64,000 nucleotides of DNA, taken from contig NZ_CP140151.1 of NCBI RefSeq assembly GCF_034479555.1, positions 3,100,001 to 3,164,000 of the forward strand, in the 5' to 3' direction. The number at the start of each line of letters is the position of its first letter. Position 1 is the first letter of the stretch. Origin of the DNA: Chromohalobacter canadensis (GTDB lineage Bacteria; Pseudomonadota; Gammaproteobacteria; Pseudomonadales; Halomonadaceae). The notes under the pieces are model-generated. The model worked only from the letters and a program-made list of their open reading frames with translations. It was not told the DNA's origin and did not search any database. A program made the position numbers and the translations under genes. Of the stretch, positions 33,886-42,660 are shown in pieces.

Positions 33886-34337
33886 CCCAACGCAACGACC
33901 GTATTTGCGGTGTGCTGCTGCTCGTCCTGGCCGTCGCGTACGGCTGGGGCGCCACGCAGTTTCCGGAACCGTTCGGTGGGGCCGAGTCGGTCGGCCCCGA
34001 TACCTTTCCCAAGGTGCTCGCGGTAGTGCTGGCACTGTCCAGTCTCTATCTGATCGTCAAGCCGGATCCGGACAACGCCTGGCCCACGGGCCGTATCGTG
34101 CTGGAACTGGTCATCGCCGTGGCCGTGCTGGTCGCCTATACATTGCTGCTCCAGCCGCTCGGCTTCATTCTCGCGACGCTGCTGGCGGTGGGCACGTTGT
34201 GCTGGCGCATGGGCGCTCCCCCTATGCGTGCCTATGTTACCGGCGCGATCGCCGGCGTGGTGGTCTATCTGTTGTTCACCTATGCCCTCAATCTGGCCTT
34301 GCCATTGGGTGTGCTTAGCGTCCTGGAGGGAAGCTGA
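33882..34337 (+). CDS. tctB: Tripartite tricarboxylate transporter small membrane subunit TctB
   Basis: The 151-residue protein has four predicted membrane helices, with FPEPFGGAESVGPDTFPKVLAV after the first, as is typical of TctB. It is poorly conserved in sequence across the family, so the call rests on its size, topology and position between tctC and tctA, with overlaps at both ends (ATGA and TGATG). Confidence 0.9.
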   Translation: MTQRNDRICGVLLLVLAVAYGWGATQFPEPFGGAESVGPDTFPKVLAVVLALSSLYLIVKPDPDNAWPTGRIVLELVIAVAVLVAYTLLLQPLGFILATLLAVGTLCWRMGAPPMRAYVTGAIAGVVVYLLFTYALNLALPLGVLSVLEGS

Positions 34338-35851
34338 TGGAAACCCTGGGCTATCTGATCGACGGGTTCGGCGTCGCCTTGGCGCCGCACAACCTGATGT
34401 TCGCCTTGATCGGGGCCTTCCTGGGGACCCTGATCGGGGCCTTGCCGGGGCTGGGGCCCGCCAACGGCGTCGCCATCTTGATTCCGCTGGCCTTCACGCT
34501 GGGCCTGCCGCCGGAAACCGCGCTGATCATGCTGACGTCGGTCTATGCCGGTGCCATGTACGGGGGGCGTATCTCTTCGATACTGCTCAACATCCCCGGC
34601 GACGAACCGGCCATGATGACCTGTCTTGACGGCTATCCGATGGCCCAGAAGGGCAAGGCCGCCGAGGCATTGGCGATCTCGGCGATCGCTTCTTTCATGG
34701 GCAGTCTCATCGCCACGATCGGGCTCATCCTGCTGGCGCCACTGTTGGCCAAGTTCGCGTTGACCTTCGGCCCGGCCGAGTATTTCGCGCTATTCGTGCT
34801 GGCCTTCGCCACCCTGGGTGGCATCACCGGCAAGAACCCGATCAAGACGGTGTTGGCCGCGGCCCTGGGCTTGATGATCGCCACGGTAGGCATCGATTCG
34901 ACCGGCACGCAGCGCTACACCTTCGGCGTACTGGAACTCTATGAAGGGATTGACTTCATCATCGCCATCGTCGGCCTGTTCGCGATTTCCGAGCTGCTTT
35001 TCTTCATCGAGAGTCGCGCCGGTGATGGCAAGGGGCCGATGAAGGTCAACAAGCTCACGCTGTCCTTCAAGGAAGTTCGCGAGATCATGCCGTCCAGTAT
35101 CCGTGGCGGTGTCCTCGGCTTCATCGCGGGTGTCCTGCCGGGCGCGGGCGCCTCGCTGGGCAGCTTCATCGGTTATACCCTCGAAAAGAAGGTAGTGGGC
35201 AAGAAAGGCTACTTTGGTGAAGGTGACCCGCGTGGTGTTGCCGGCCCCGAGGCCGGTAACAACGGGGCCTCGAGTGGTGCGCTGGTGCCCATGCTGACGC
35301 TTGGTGTGCCGGGCAGCGGCACGACCGCTGTGCTGCTGGCGCTGTTGATCTCGATGAACATCACCCCCGGGCCGCTGATGTTCACCCAGAACGCCGATAT
35401 CGTCTGGGGTGTGATCGCGGCGCTGTTGATCGGCAACTTCCTGTTGCTGCTGCTCAACATCCCGCTGGTGGGGATCTTCGTCAGGTTGCTCTCGGTACCG
35501 CCCAAGTACCTGCTGCCGATCGTCACTATGGTGGCCTTCGTGGGCATCTACTCGATCAGCAACTCCGCGTTCGATCTGTACTTCATGGTGGCTTTCGGCG
35601 TGTTCGGCTACTTCCTGCGCAAGCTGGAAATTCCCATGGTGCCGATCATACTCGGGTTGTTGCTGGGCCCGGAGATGGAGAAGAACCTGCGACATGCCTT
35701 GGACATCGCCGATGGCGACTGGACCGTGCTATGGAGCAGTGGCCTGGCAATCGGCCTGTGGGTCGTGGCCTTCGTCGGCCTGGTGTTGCCGTATATCGTC
35801 GGCCCGATTCTGCGTCGGCGGATGAATGCTGCGCGGCAAAGCGCCGAGTAA
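34337..35851 (+). CDS. tctA: Tripartite tricarboxylate transporter large membrane subunit TctA
   Basis: The 504-residue permease has about twelve helices and the two TctA signatures GALPGLGPANGVAILIPL and GVLPGAGASLGSFIGYTLEKK, plus PEAGNNGASSGALVPMLTLGVPGSGTTAVLL. It carries out secondary, ion-driven uptake of the acid bound by TctC. It is complete and of normal length. Confidence 0.95.
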   Translation: METLGYLIDGFGVALAPHNLMFALIGAFLGTLIGALPGLGPANGVAILIPLAFTLGLPPETALIMLTSVYAGAMYGGRISSILLNIPGDEPAMMTCLDGYPMAQKGKAAEALAISAIASFMGSLIATIGLILLAPLLAKFALTFGPAEYFALFVLAFATLGGITGKNPIKTVLAAALGLMIATVGIDSTGTQRYTFGVLELYEGIDFIIAIVGLFAISELLFFIESRAGDGKGPMKVNKLTLSFKEVREIMPSSIRGGVLGFIAGVLPGAGASLGSFIGYTLEKKVVGKKGYFGEGDPRGVAGPEAGNNGASSGALVPMLTLGVPGSGTTAVLLALLISMNITPGPLMFTQNADIVWGVIAALLIGNFLLLLLNIPLVGIFVRLLSVPPKYLLPIVTMVAFVGIYSISNSAFDLYFMVAFGVFGYFLRKLEIPMVPIILGLLLGPEMEKNLRHALDIADGDWTVLWSSGLAIGLWVVAFVGLVLPYIVGPILRRRMNAARQSAE

Positions 35852-35888
35852 GTAGTACCCTGCTCGCATGACACGCGAGCACGATGTC

Positions 35889-35923
35889 AGCCGCCCCGGA
35901 TGGTTCTACCTTCCGGGGCGGTT
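35889..35923. terminator. Bidirectional terminator between tctA and the 673-residue protein gene
   Basis: A perfect 10-base stem, CCGCCCCGGA (35891-35900) and TCCGGGGCGG (35912-35921), has an 11-base loop and lies between convergent genes. It is followed by only a weak T-run. Confidence 0.7.
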
Positions 35924-35936
35924 GTCGTTGGAGGAA

Positions 35937-37958
35937 TCAAGACGGCGATGAAAGGGCTTGCAGTTCCGCGGCGGGGACGCGATCGCCTCCCCAACTGCGG
36001 TGCACATAGCCGATCACACGATCGAGCTCGGCCTGGGGGATAGTAGCCAGTTCGCCGTGTTCCAGTGGATCGTAATGGAAGATGTAAAGCCGCGAGGCGA
36101 ACTGTTCGAAAGGCAGCGAGGCTTCGCCGAAGCGTTCGCCGCAACCGGCGGTGCTGACTTTGACGTCGTCGCCCCAGTCTTGGCCGCTGTCGTTGTTAGG
36201 GTTGAAGAAGTAGGCGCGCATTACGTCCTGAGGGTCCAGGTTGACGCGTAGCAGGGTGATGGCGTGCCAGCCGATAAAGCGTGCCGCGCTGTCGGTCACC
36301 GCGATGCCGGCGGGCTGCGGATGGATCAACGGTTGATTGCCGTTGTAATACGGATGGTAGCTGGCATAGAAGTGACGCAGAAAAACGTCGAGTTCATGGA
36401 GTTGGCCGGTTTCCACGTCGACGTTGATGTGAAAGCCGCGGCCGGCCCACCAGCCATGGAATTCCGGATTGACCCAGCGATGGGGGTCTCCCTCGCGGCC
36501 GATGCAGCGCCGGCCCATCTCGGCATAGATACGGTCGAGATGCGGGACCACGATCAGTGATAGCGGGTCCAGATCCAGCGGCAGGGCCGTGGCCACGCCG
36601 GACAGGCTGGCCATCGACGACAGCGGCATACCTTCGAAATGCATGATGATCTCGTCGTCGCGGGCTGCCCAGGCGACCATCTGCAGCAGATAGTCGGGGT
36701 CGTTATAGGCCCACATCGACAGCGCACGCGCCGATTGGCAGGTCGGGTTGTTGCCCTGGCCGACGCCCAGCGGCAGGCCGAGCATGCACAGTACCCCCTC
36801 CAGCAGGCGGGCGCGTGGTGGCACGGCATCGCCATAGGCCATGCGAATGCGCTCCTGCGACCAGGCCGAGATCGGCAGGCCGATCTGGCGCCATAGGGCG
36901 GGCGCGACCGGTTGCTGATAGAGAATGCCGCGCTCGAGCATTAGCGCTAGCCCGTACACCGCCTGGGGCGTTGCGGGAAAGACACTTTCCTCGATGAGCG
37001 CCTGGACCAATTGGCGGTAGCAGAGTAGGCAGTCGCGTCCGGTGGCCGACAGTCCCAACGCCTCGGCCAGCAGATGATCGCCCTGGTCGAGTAGATGGCG
37101 CAGCAACACGGCATGGTAGGCCGAGACCAGCCCGGTATCGTGCATGGCGCGAGCGAAGCCGGTGGCTTCGTATTGGAGTGCGCCGCTGTCCATCGCCTGC
37201 AAGCGCTCGAGATAGACCTCGACACCGGGGTCCTCACGAGATGCCTGGGTCGCCCCGAACAGGCTGCTGACCAGACGGTCGGCGCCTTGGCCGCTGGCGC
37301 CCAAGTCGATGTCGGGATCGGCCTGACAGATTGCGATCTGAGTGATCATGCGTTTGATCGCATCGACCTGAATGGGGCGCTGTTGAAGGATGCGCCAGAT
37401 CTCGTCGATCAGCTGGTCGATCACATGTTCGTAGCCGATAGTCTCGGCCAGATGCACGAACAGGCTGCGAGTCAGCTGTGCCAGGCGGCCCTGGGTCTCG
37501 CGTTCGGCCTCGCTGGGTGCGCTGAACAGGAGATCGAGATTGATCGCCAGTACCTGGGTGAGATAGTGGTGCGCCTGCTCGGCGGAGATCAACGTATGCG
37601 CGTAGCGCCCCATGGCCACTGCCAGTAAGCGCAATTCGCTGAGCGCCTCGAGCACCACGGTGTCGCTCTCGGGGCTCTTAAGCGAATGCACGGTCAGCGA
37701 CGGCACCAGGATCTGCGGCTGGGCCCAGTCGGAGCCGTCGAAGATGCCGGCGGCTTCGATCGATTGGGTCCGCCTCTCGATAGCGGCGCAGCCGCCGGGT
37801 TGCAGCATCACCTTGCGGGCGCCGTCAAAGACCCGACGCAGTTTGCCGGGCTTGGCGAAATCGCGCGCATTGGCGAGGATCTCGACCGCTTCGTCGAGTT
37901 TCGCCAGCGCGGCGTCCAGCTTGGCGTTATCCGGTGTTTGTTCGTCGTGGCTCGTCAC
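35937..37958 (-). CDS. Uncharacterised 673-residue protein with a papain-like catalytic signature
   Basis: I do not recognise this as a named family. The first 380 residues are largely helical with no clear motif. From residue 396 the sequence LGVGQGNNPTCQSARALS places Q401 six residues before C407, the spacing of the oxyanion Gln and nucleophile Cys in papain. GWHAITLLRV supplies H565, and FFNPNNDSGQDWG supplies N586 in the position and context of the papain Asn (N..G.WG). A cysteine peptidase or transglutaminase-like acyltransfer activity is therefore inferred. No signal peptide is seen. It follows the ATP-grasp gene by 33 bases in one transcription unit. Confidence 0.6.
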   Translation of the reverse strand: MTSHDEQTPDNAKLDAALAKLDEAVEILANARDFAKPGKLRRVFDGARKVMLQPGGCAAIERRTQSIEAAGIFDGSDWAQPQILVPSLTVHSLKSPESDTVVLEALSELRLLAVAMGRYAHTLISAEQAHHYLTQVLAINLDLLFSAPSEAERETQGRLAQLTRSLFVHLAETIGYEHVIDQLIDEIWRILQQRPIQVDAIKRMITQIAICQADPDIDLGASGQGADRLVSSLFGATQASREDPGVEVYLERLQAMDSGALQYEATGFARAMHDTGLVSAYHAVLLRHLLDQGDHLLAEALGLSATGRDCLLCYRQLVQALIEESVFPATPQAVYGLALMLERGILYQQPVAPALWRQIGLPISAWSQERIRMAYGDAVPPRARLLEGVLCMLGLPLGVGQGNNPTCQSARALSMWAYNDPDYLLQMVAWAARDDEIIMHFEGMPLSSMASLSGVATALPLDLDPLSLIVVPHLDRIYAEMGRRCIGREGDPHRWVNPEFHGWWAGRGFHINVDVETGQLHELDVFLRHFYASYHPYYNGNQPLIHPQPAGIAVTDSAARFIGWHAITLLRVNLDPQDVMRAYFFNPNNDSGQDWGDDVKVSTAGCGERFGEASLPFEQFASRLYIFHYDPLEHGELATIPQAELDRVIGYVHRSWGGDRVPAAELQALSSPS

Positions 37959-37991
37959 AAGGGCTCCTTTTGCCCAGGAGTACAGGCGCGA

Positions 37992-39215
37992 TTATACATA
38001 GAAGTCGAGATCTTCCTGGTGCTTGAGCAGATCGCGCATGGTGTGCGGATCGTCGCCAAAGAAGTACAAAAGCCCCCAGTGCGTGCCGAAGGCCGTCCGC
38101 TTGGTGACGGTTTCCTCGAGCGGCGAGGTCAATTCATGAGACTCGAAGTAGGGGTGGTCCTCGGTTTCCTCGGGCATCTCCAGGCGGCTTACCACACGGC
38201 GGCGCGGATAGACGCCGAAACAGCCGGCGACGCCCTTGGCATCGACCACTTCACGGGGGAAGAAGTCGGTGATCTCCTGCTCGGTGGTCTTGGGGTCGAA
38301 GGACAGGATCAGGCCCTGATAGGCATTGAAGCCGTAGGCCCGCTCGAGCAACTCGAAGACCTTGAAGCCGGGCGGGCGGTAGGCAACCTCGCCGAAGTAC
38401 ATTTCGCCGTCGCTGGTGACGAAGTATTCCGGATGCACGAAGCCGAAATCGATGTCGAAGGTCTTGATCAGCTTCTCGATCTGGCGGGTGATCGACTCGC
38501 GGTATCTCTCGAGTTCTGGCGTCGCCGGGACGAACACCGAATACCCCAGGGTCACGTATTCGGAGATGTTGAGAAAGCGGATCTTGCCGTTGTGGATCCA
38601 CGCCTCGACGGCGAATTCCCAGCCATCGAGGTGCGATTCCATCAGCACCGGGAATTCTTCCTCGGGGATGGTATCGACCTCGTCCGGCGTGCGGATCACG
38701 CGGTGGCCGAGGCAGCCCGCCTTGTCGAAGGCCTTGAGGTGAATCGGATCGTTGGGATCGCCGTCTAGCTTGAGCAGGGTCTGGTTGACGCGCTTGAGGA
38801 AGCGGATGACGTCTTCCTTGTCGTGGGCTTCCTCGAAGATGCCCACACGGATGCCGCCCAACTGCGCGCGCCGCTTCATCAGCGCCTTGTCGCGCAATAG
38901 CAATGCCTGGCCATAGAGGCGTGGGTTGTCGAGCAATACCGAGTTGATTGCCCCGGCCCACTCCACGGTTTCCTCGTACAGCGGAATGGCGACGTCGACG
39001 CCCATCTCTTGAAGCGTCTCGGCGATTTCCATCGAGCGGTCGTTGAGGCGCTCGAAGTTCCAGGGCACGTAGGGAATATCGTGCTCCTTGCAGTACTCCT
39101 CGGCCCAATCGGGGGCCACGACGACATAGCGTCGATCGAAGTTCTCGGCGGCTTCGACGGCATTCAGGCTCCAGCCCAGTAGCGCGATATGTCCCTTGTC
39201 GGGGGATTTTTCCAT
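37992..39215 (-). CDS. ATP-grasp domain ligase, substrate unknown
   Basis: The 407-residue protein has an N-terminal Rossmann-like pre-ATP-grasp region (HIALLGWSLNAVEAAENFDRRYVVVAP) and a central ATP-grasp fold. Lys contacts lie in LLRDKALMKRRAQLGG and LKAFDKAGCLGHRV, and a metal-binding end is at FGFVHPEYFVTSDGEMYFGEVAYRPPG. The C-terminal portion has ESHELTSPLEE. Such enzymes activate a carboxylate as an acyl phosphate and join it to an amine. The partner, a papain-like protein, follows in the same operon. The start at 39215 has AAGGAG 7 bases upstream. The ATG at 39221 is only 1 base from it. Confidence 0.8.
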   Translation of the reverse strand: MEKSPDKGHIALLGWSLNAVEAAENFDRRYVVVAPDWAEEYCKEHDIPYVPWNFERLNDRSMEIAETLQEMGVDVAIPLYEETVEWAGAINSVLLDNPRLYGQALLLRDKALMKRRAQLGGIRVGIFEEAHDKEDVIRFLKRVNQTLLKLDGDPNDPIHLKAFDKAGCLGHRVIRTPDEVDTIPEEEFPVLMESHLDGWEFAVEAWIHNGKIRFLNISEYVTLGYSVFVPATPELERYRESITRQIEKLIKTFDIDFGFVHPEYFVTSDGEMYFGEVAYRPPGFKVFELLERAYGFNAYQGLILSFDPKTTEQEITDFFPREVVDAKGVAGCFGVYPRRRVVSRLEMPEETEDHPYFESHELTSPLEETVTKRTAFGTHWGLLYFFGDDPHTMRDLLKHQEDLDFYV

Positions 39216-39221
39216 GCTCAT

Positions 39222-39432
39222 GCTCCTTGAGTGCGGGAAAGGGCCGTGTCTTTCTAGCCTAGCCTATAATGCATAGCAGGCGTTGAACTGTTTGATGCCT
39301 TGCCGACCGGCGAACGCGCTGTTATAGTGCAGCGGCGTTCGAGGCAAGTCATTGAAAGCGCCTGGCGTTTTCCTCATCTTCGAACGTTTCGGTGGCGACC
39401 CGTACAAAGCGCTCGTCAACCGGATGCACTGT
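39222..39432. other. Intergenic region between the ATP-grasp gene and 4.5S RNA
   Basis: No gene was found. It contains the 4.5S RNA promoter described separately and presumably the minus-strand promoter of the ATP-grasp operon. A TATAAT lies at 39265-39270 on the plus strand but has no acceptable -35. Confidence 0.45.
39300..39328 (+). promoter_or_regulatory. Sigma-70 type promoter upstream of 4.5S RNA
   Basis: TTGCCG (39300-39305) and TATAGT (39323-39328) are separated by exactly 17 bases, close to the sigma-70 consensus. Transcription would start near 39335, about 100 bases before the mature 4.5S RNA, implying a trimmed leader. Confidence 0.55.
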
Positions 39433-39545
39433 GGTGGCCCCGTCGGTCCTCCCGCAACGCTAAACCGCGAACCCCGCCAGGCCCGGAAGGGAGCAACGGT
39501 AGTGGTGGCTGCGTGTGCCGGGATGTGGCTGGCGGGGCCGCCTCC
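39433..39545 (+). ncRNA. ffs: 4.5S RNA of the signal recognition particle
   Basis: The ends pair (GGTGGCCCCGTC at 39433-39444 with GGCGGGGCCGCC at 39531-39542). The apical region carries the conserved Ffh-binding motif: GCCAGGCCCGGAAGGGAGCA, with the GGAA tetraloop, and TGTGCCGGGATG on the other side. The conserved TCCTCCCGCAACGCTA follows the 5' stem. It works with Ffh to target nascent membrane proteins. The position just upstream of dnaX is the arrangement seen in many gammaproteobacteria. The ends are approximate by a few bases. Confidence 0.92.
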
Positions 39546-39707
39546 ATTTCGTCCCCCGTATTTCTGTTCGGCCCCGATGTCGACTCGCCCCTCGTCGAAG
39601 TTCCCGCTACCCGCTAGAATGGACGCTTTAACGATACTCCCCTCTGTGTCGAGTGCTTAGTGCTGCCAGGTGGGAATCGGCCCGATCTGCAAGGACATCC
39701 CGACGGT

Positions 39708-41651
39708 ATGAGTTACCAGGTTCTGGCCCGCAAATGGCGCCCCCGCACGTTTCACGAACTGGTCGGCCAGGAGCATGTTTCGCGTGCGCTGGTCAACGCG
39801 CTCGACCAAGGGCGTCTGCATCATGCCTATCTGTTTACCGGCACGCGCGGGGTCGGCAAGACGACGCTGGCGCGGATTCTCGCCAAGTGCCTGAACTGCC
39901 GGCAGGGCGTGACCTCAGTGCCGTGCGGTGAATGCGAGACGTGTCGTGAGATCGACGAGGGTCGCTTCGTCGACTTGATCGAAGTCGACGCCGCTTCGCG
40001 TACAAAGGTCGAAGATACCCGCGAGCTGCTCGATAACGTGCAGTACGCGCCGACCCAAGGCCGCTACAAGGTGTACCTCATCGACGAGGTGCACATGCTT
40101 TCTACGCACAGCTTCAATGCGCTGCTCAAGACGCTCGAGGAGCCGCCGCCCCACGTCAAGTTTTTGCTGGCGACCACCGACCCGCAGAAGCTTCCGGTCA
40201 CGGTACTCTCGCGCTGCCTACAGCTCACGCTCAAGAACATGCCGCCGGAGCGCGTGGTCGGGCATCTGACACGTATTCTCGAGGCCGAGTCGGTGGCCTT
40301 CGACGAGCAGGCGCTGTGGCTGCTGGGCAAGGCCGCCGAGGGCTCGATGCGCGATGCCTTGAGTCTGACCGATCAGGCCATTGCTTTCGGGCAGGGCGAG
40401 GTGCGTCATGCCGATGTCGCGGCCATGCTGGGTACACTCGACCATCGTCACTTGTTGGCATTGGCCGAGGCGCTGGCCGAGGTCGATGCCGCGCGGGTGT
40501 TGCAGGAAGTCGCCAGCTTGGCTGAGCAAGGACCGGATTTCGGCGCCATCCTGGACGATCTGGCCGGCGTCTTCCACCGCCTGACCATCGCCCAGATGGT
40601 GCCGGATGCACTGGATAATGGACACGGCGATCGAGATACGTTGTTGCCGCTGGCCGCGCGCTTCACGGCCGAAGATGTACAGCTTTATTATCAGATCGCC
40701 TTGCAGGGGCGGGGCGACATGGACAGCGCACCGGACCCGCGTACCGCGCTGGAGATGACGCTGCTGCGCATGCTGGCGTTCCGGCCCCAGGGTGTACCCA
40801 AGCCGCCGCAGACGCCGTTACCGATTCGCAGTGCGGCGGAAGGCGATACGCCCGCCGCCACGCCGTCGAGCTCTCCCGCGACTGAGTCCGAACCCAGCAA
40901 GCCGGCGCCTGCCGCCGCGCCTTCGCCTAGCGAGTCTTCGCGCCCCGAAACCCAGGCGCCCGTAGCGGATGATGGCAGTGAAGATGTAGCGCACGCGTTA
41001 CCTGAAACCGAATCGCCTGAGACCGAGGTGGCTGAAGTCGAGGCGACCTCGGCAGTGGAAGAGATGCCGCCTCCCGTGGCTGATGCGCCGCCCTGGGCGC
41101 TCGACGAGGCCCCGGCGCCTGCCGCCTCCGAGCCACCTGCGGCCGCGCCGGAGCCCCCGGCGATGGATGTCGCTGCAGAGCCGGTTGAGCCTGATCCCGA
41201 GCCTACGACGCTGGCCCCCGTCGCCGCCATGCCCGATGCGGGCGCTTTCGACCACGCGCGTTGGCTGGCGAGTTTCGAATCGCTGGCGCTGGGTGGGCTG
41301 ACGCGCAACCTGGCGGCGCACTGCATCGTCGAGCACGACGATGGCGAAACGCTGGCGCTGCGGCTGGATCCTTCGCAGGGAGCGATGCTGGCCGATGTGC
41401 ATGTCGAGCGTCTCACCAAGGCCTTGGCCGATCAGGGCATCGAGCGGCGCTTGAATGTCACGGTCGAGGCCCTGCCCGAGGACTTGGACACGCCGCGCTC
41501 GCAAAGCGAACGGCTGGCGCGAGAGCGTCATGCCCAAGCGGTTGAAGCGTTGCGCCGCGACCCGCATATTCAGATGCTAGAACACGATTTCGGCGCCCAC
41601 TTGCTGGAACGCAGTGTGACGCCGACCGACGGCGCCGCTTCCGGTGCGTAG
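39708..41651 (+). CDS. dnaX: DNA polymerase III subunit gamma/tau
   Basis: The 647-residue protein is the clamp-loader ATPase and replisome organiser. It has MSYQVLARKWRPRTFHELVGQEHV, Walker A GTRGVGKTTLARI, a four-cysteine zinc module (CLNCRQGVTSVPCGECETC), Walker B DEVHML and the sensor region VTVLSRCLQL. A long Pro/Ala/Glu-rich linker (about residues 370-515) leads to the tau C-terminal domain that contacts polymerase alpha. No A-rich slippery site like the one that makes gamma in E. coli is apparent. The ATG at 39708 gives the conserved start. Confidence 0.96.
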   Translation: MSYQVLARKWRPRTFHELVGQEHVSRALVNALDQGRLHHAYLFTGTRGVGKTTLARILAKCLNCRQGVTSVPCGECETCREIDEGRFVDLIEVDAASRTKVEDTRELLDNVQYAPTQGRYKVYLIDEVHMLSTHSFNALLKTLEEPPPHVKFLLATTDPQKLPVTVLSRCLQLTLKNMPPERVVGHLTRILEAESVAFDEQALWLLGKAAEGSMRDALSLTDQAIAFGQGEVRHADVAAMLGTLDHRHLLALAEALAEVDAARVLQEVASLAEQGPDFGAILDDLAGVFHRLTIAQMVPDALDNGHGDRDTLLPLAARFTAEDVQLYYQIALQGRGDMDSAPDPRTALEMTLLRMLAFRPQGVPKPPQTPLPIRSAAEGDTPAATPSSSPATESEPSKPAPAAAPSPSESSRPETQAPVADDGSEDVAHALPETESPETEVAEVEATSAVEEMPPPVADAPPWALDEAPAPAASEPPAAAPEPPAMDVAAEPVEPDPEPTTLAPVAAMPDAGAFDHARWLASFESLALGGLTRNLAAHCIVEHDDGETLALRLDPSQGAMLADVHVERLTKALADQGIERRLNVTVEALPEDLDTPRSQSERLARERHAQAVEALRRDPHIQMLEHDFGAHLLERSVTPTDGAASGA

Positions 41652-41690
41652 CGCCGTCGCTGACTTTTCGAACCCCGTGAGGATACGACC

Positions 41691-42017
41691 ATGATGAAGG
41701 GCGGAATGGGCAACATGATGAAACAGGCCCAGGAAATGCAGGAAAAGATGCAGAAGGTCCAGGAGGAAATCGCCGAGACCGAAGTCACGGGCGAGGCCGG
41801 GGCCGGCATGATCAAGGTCACCATGAACGGTCGTCACGACGTGAGTAGCGTGAATATCGACCCCTCGGTGATGGAAGAAGACAAGGAATTGCTCGAGGAC
41901 TTGCTGGCCGCCGCCGTCAACGACGCGGTGCGCAAGGTCGAGACGACATCCAAGGAGCGTATGGAAGAAGTCACCGCGGGGATGAACCTGCCGGCGGACT
42001 TCAAGATGCCGTTCTAA
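41691..42017 (+). CDS. ybaB: YbaB/EbfC nucleoid-associated protein
   Basis: The 108-residue protein has a methionine-rich start ([22 protein letters not shown]) and the family core [25 protein letters not shown]. The dimer binds DNA without strong sequence preference. It sits in the conserved dnaX-ybaB-recR order, with 3 bases between its stop and recR. Confidence 0.95.
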   Translation: MMKGGMGNMMKQAQEMQEKMQKVQEEIAETEVTGEAGAGMIKVTMNGRHDVSSVNIDPSVMEEDKELLEDLLAAAVNDAVRKVETTSKERMEEVTAGMNLPADFKMPF

Positions 42018-42020
42018 GCG

Positions 42021-42632
42021 ATGGCGTTTTCTCCCCTCGTCGATCAACTGCTGGAGACGCTGCGCGTGTTGCCGGGCGTGGGCCCGAAGACCGCGCAGCG
42101 TATGGCTCTGCATCTGCTGGAGCGAGACCGCGATGGCGGCCGTCGGCTTGTCGCCTCATTGGGCGAGGCACTGGAGCAGGTAGGCTATTGTCAGCGTTGC
42201 CGCACGCTGACAGAGACGCCGCTATGCACCATTTGCGAGGATGCACGGCGCGATGAAGGGTTGCTGTGCGTGGTCGAATCGCCGGCTGACATGCTGGCGA
42301 TCGAGCAGGCCGGCGGCTATCGCGGCCACTATTTCGTGCTCCACGGCCATTTGTCGCCACTGGATGGCATCGGCCCCGAAGACATTGGGCTCGATCAGCT
42401 CGATGAACGGCTCGCGAACGGCGCCATCGAGGAATTGATTCTGGCCACCAACCCCACCGTGGAAGGCGAAGCCACCGCGCACTACATCGCTGAGCAATTG
42501 CGTGGCACTGGCGTGCGTCTGTCACGCCTGGCGTACGGTGTGCCCATGGGCGGCGAGCTGGAATACGTGGATGGCGGGACACTGAGTCGCGCTTTCAATG
42601 GCCGTCTGCCGTTCGCGCAAGAATCAAGCTGA
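42021..42632 (+). CDS. recR: Recombination mediator RecR
   Basis: The 203-residue protein has an N-terminal helix-hairpin-helix ([20 protein letters not shown]), a zinc finger (YCQRC..PLCTIC) and a Toprim domain ([15 protein letters not shown]). With RecF and RecO it loads RecA onto gapped DNA. It lies in the standard place after ybaB. Confidence 0.96.
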   Translation: MAFSPLVDQLLETLRVLPGVGPKTAQRMALHLLERDRDGGRRLVASLGEALEQVGYCQRCRTLTETPLCTICEDARRDEGLLCVVESPADMLAIEQAGGYRGHYFVLHGHLSPLDGIGPEDIGLDQLDERLANGAIEELILATNPTVEGEATAHYIAEQLRGTGVRLSRLAYGVPMGGELEYVDGGTLSRAFNGRLPFAQESS

Positions 42633-42660
42633 CCCTCATTATCGTCAACAAGGATACGGG

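Noticed and set aside
37686..38768. 360-codon plus-strand frame across the ATP-grasp operon
   Set aside because: It crosses the gap between two clear minus-strand genes and has shadow-type composition.
39708..41651. dnaX programmed frameshift to make gamma
   Set aside because: No A-rich slippery heptamer with a downstream stem was seen in the linker region.
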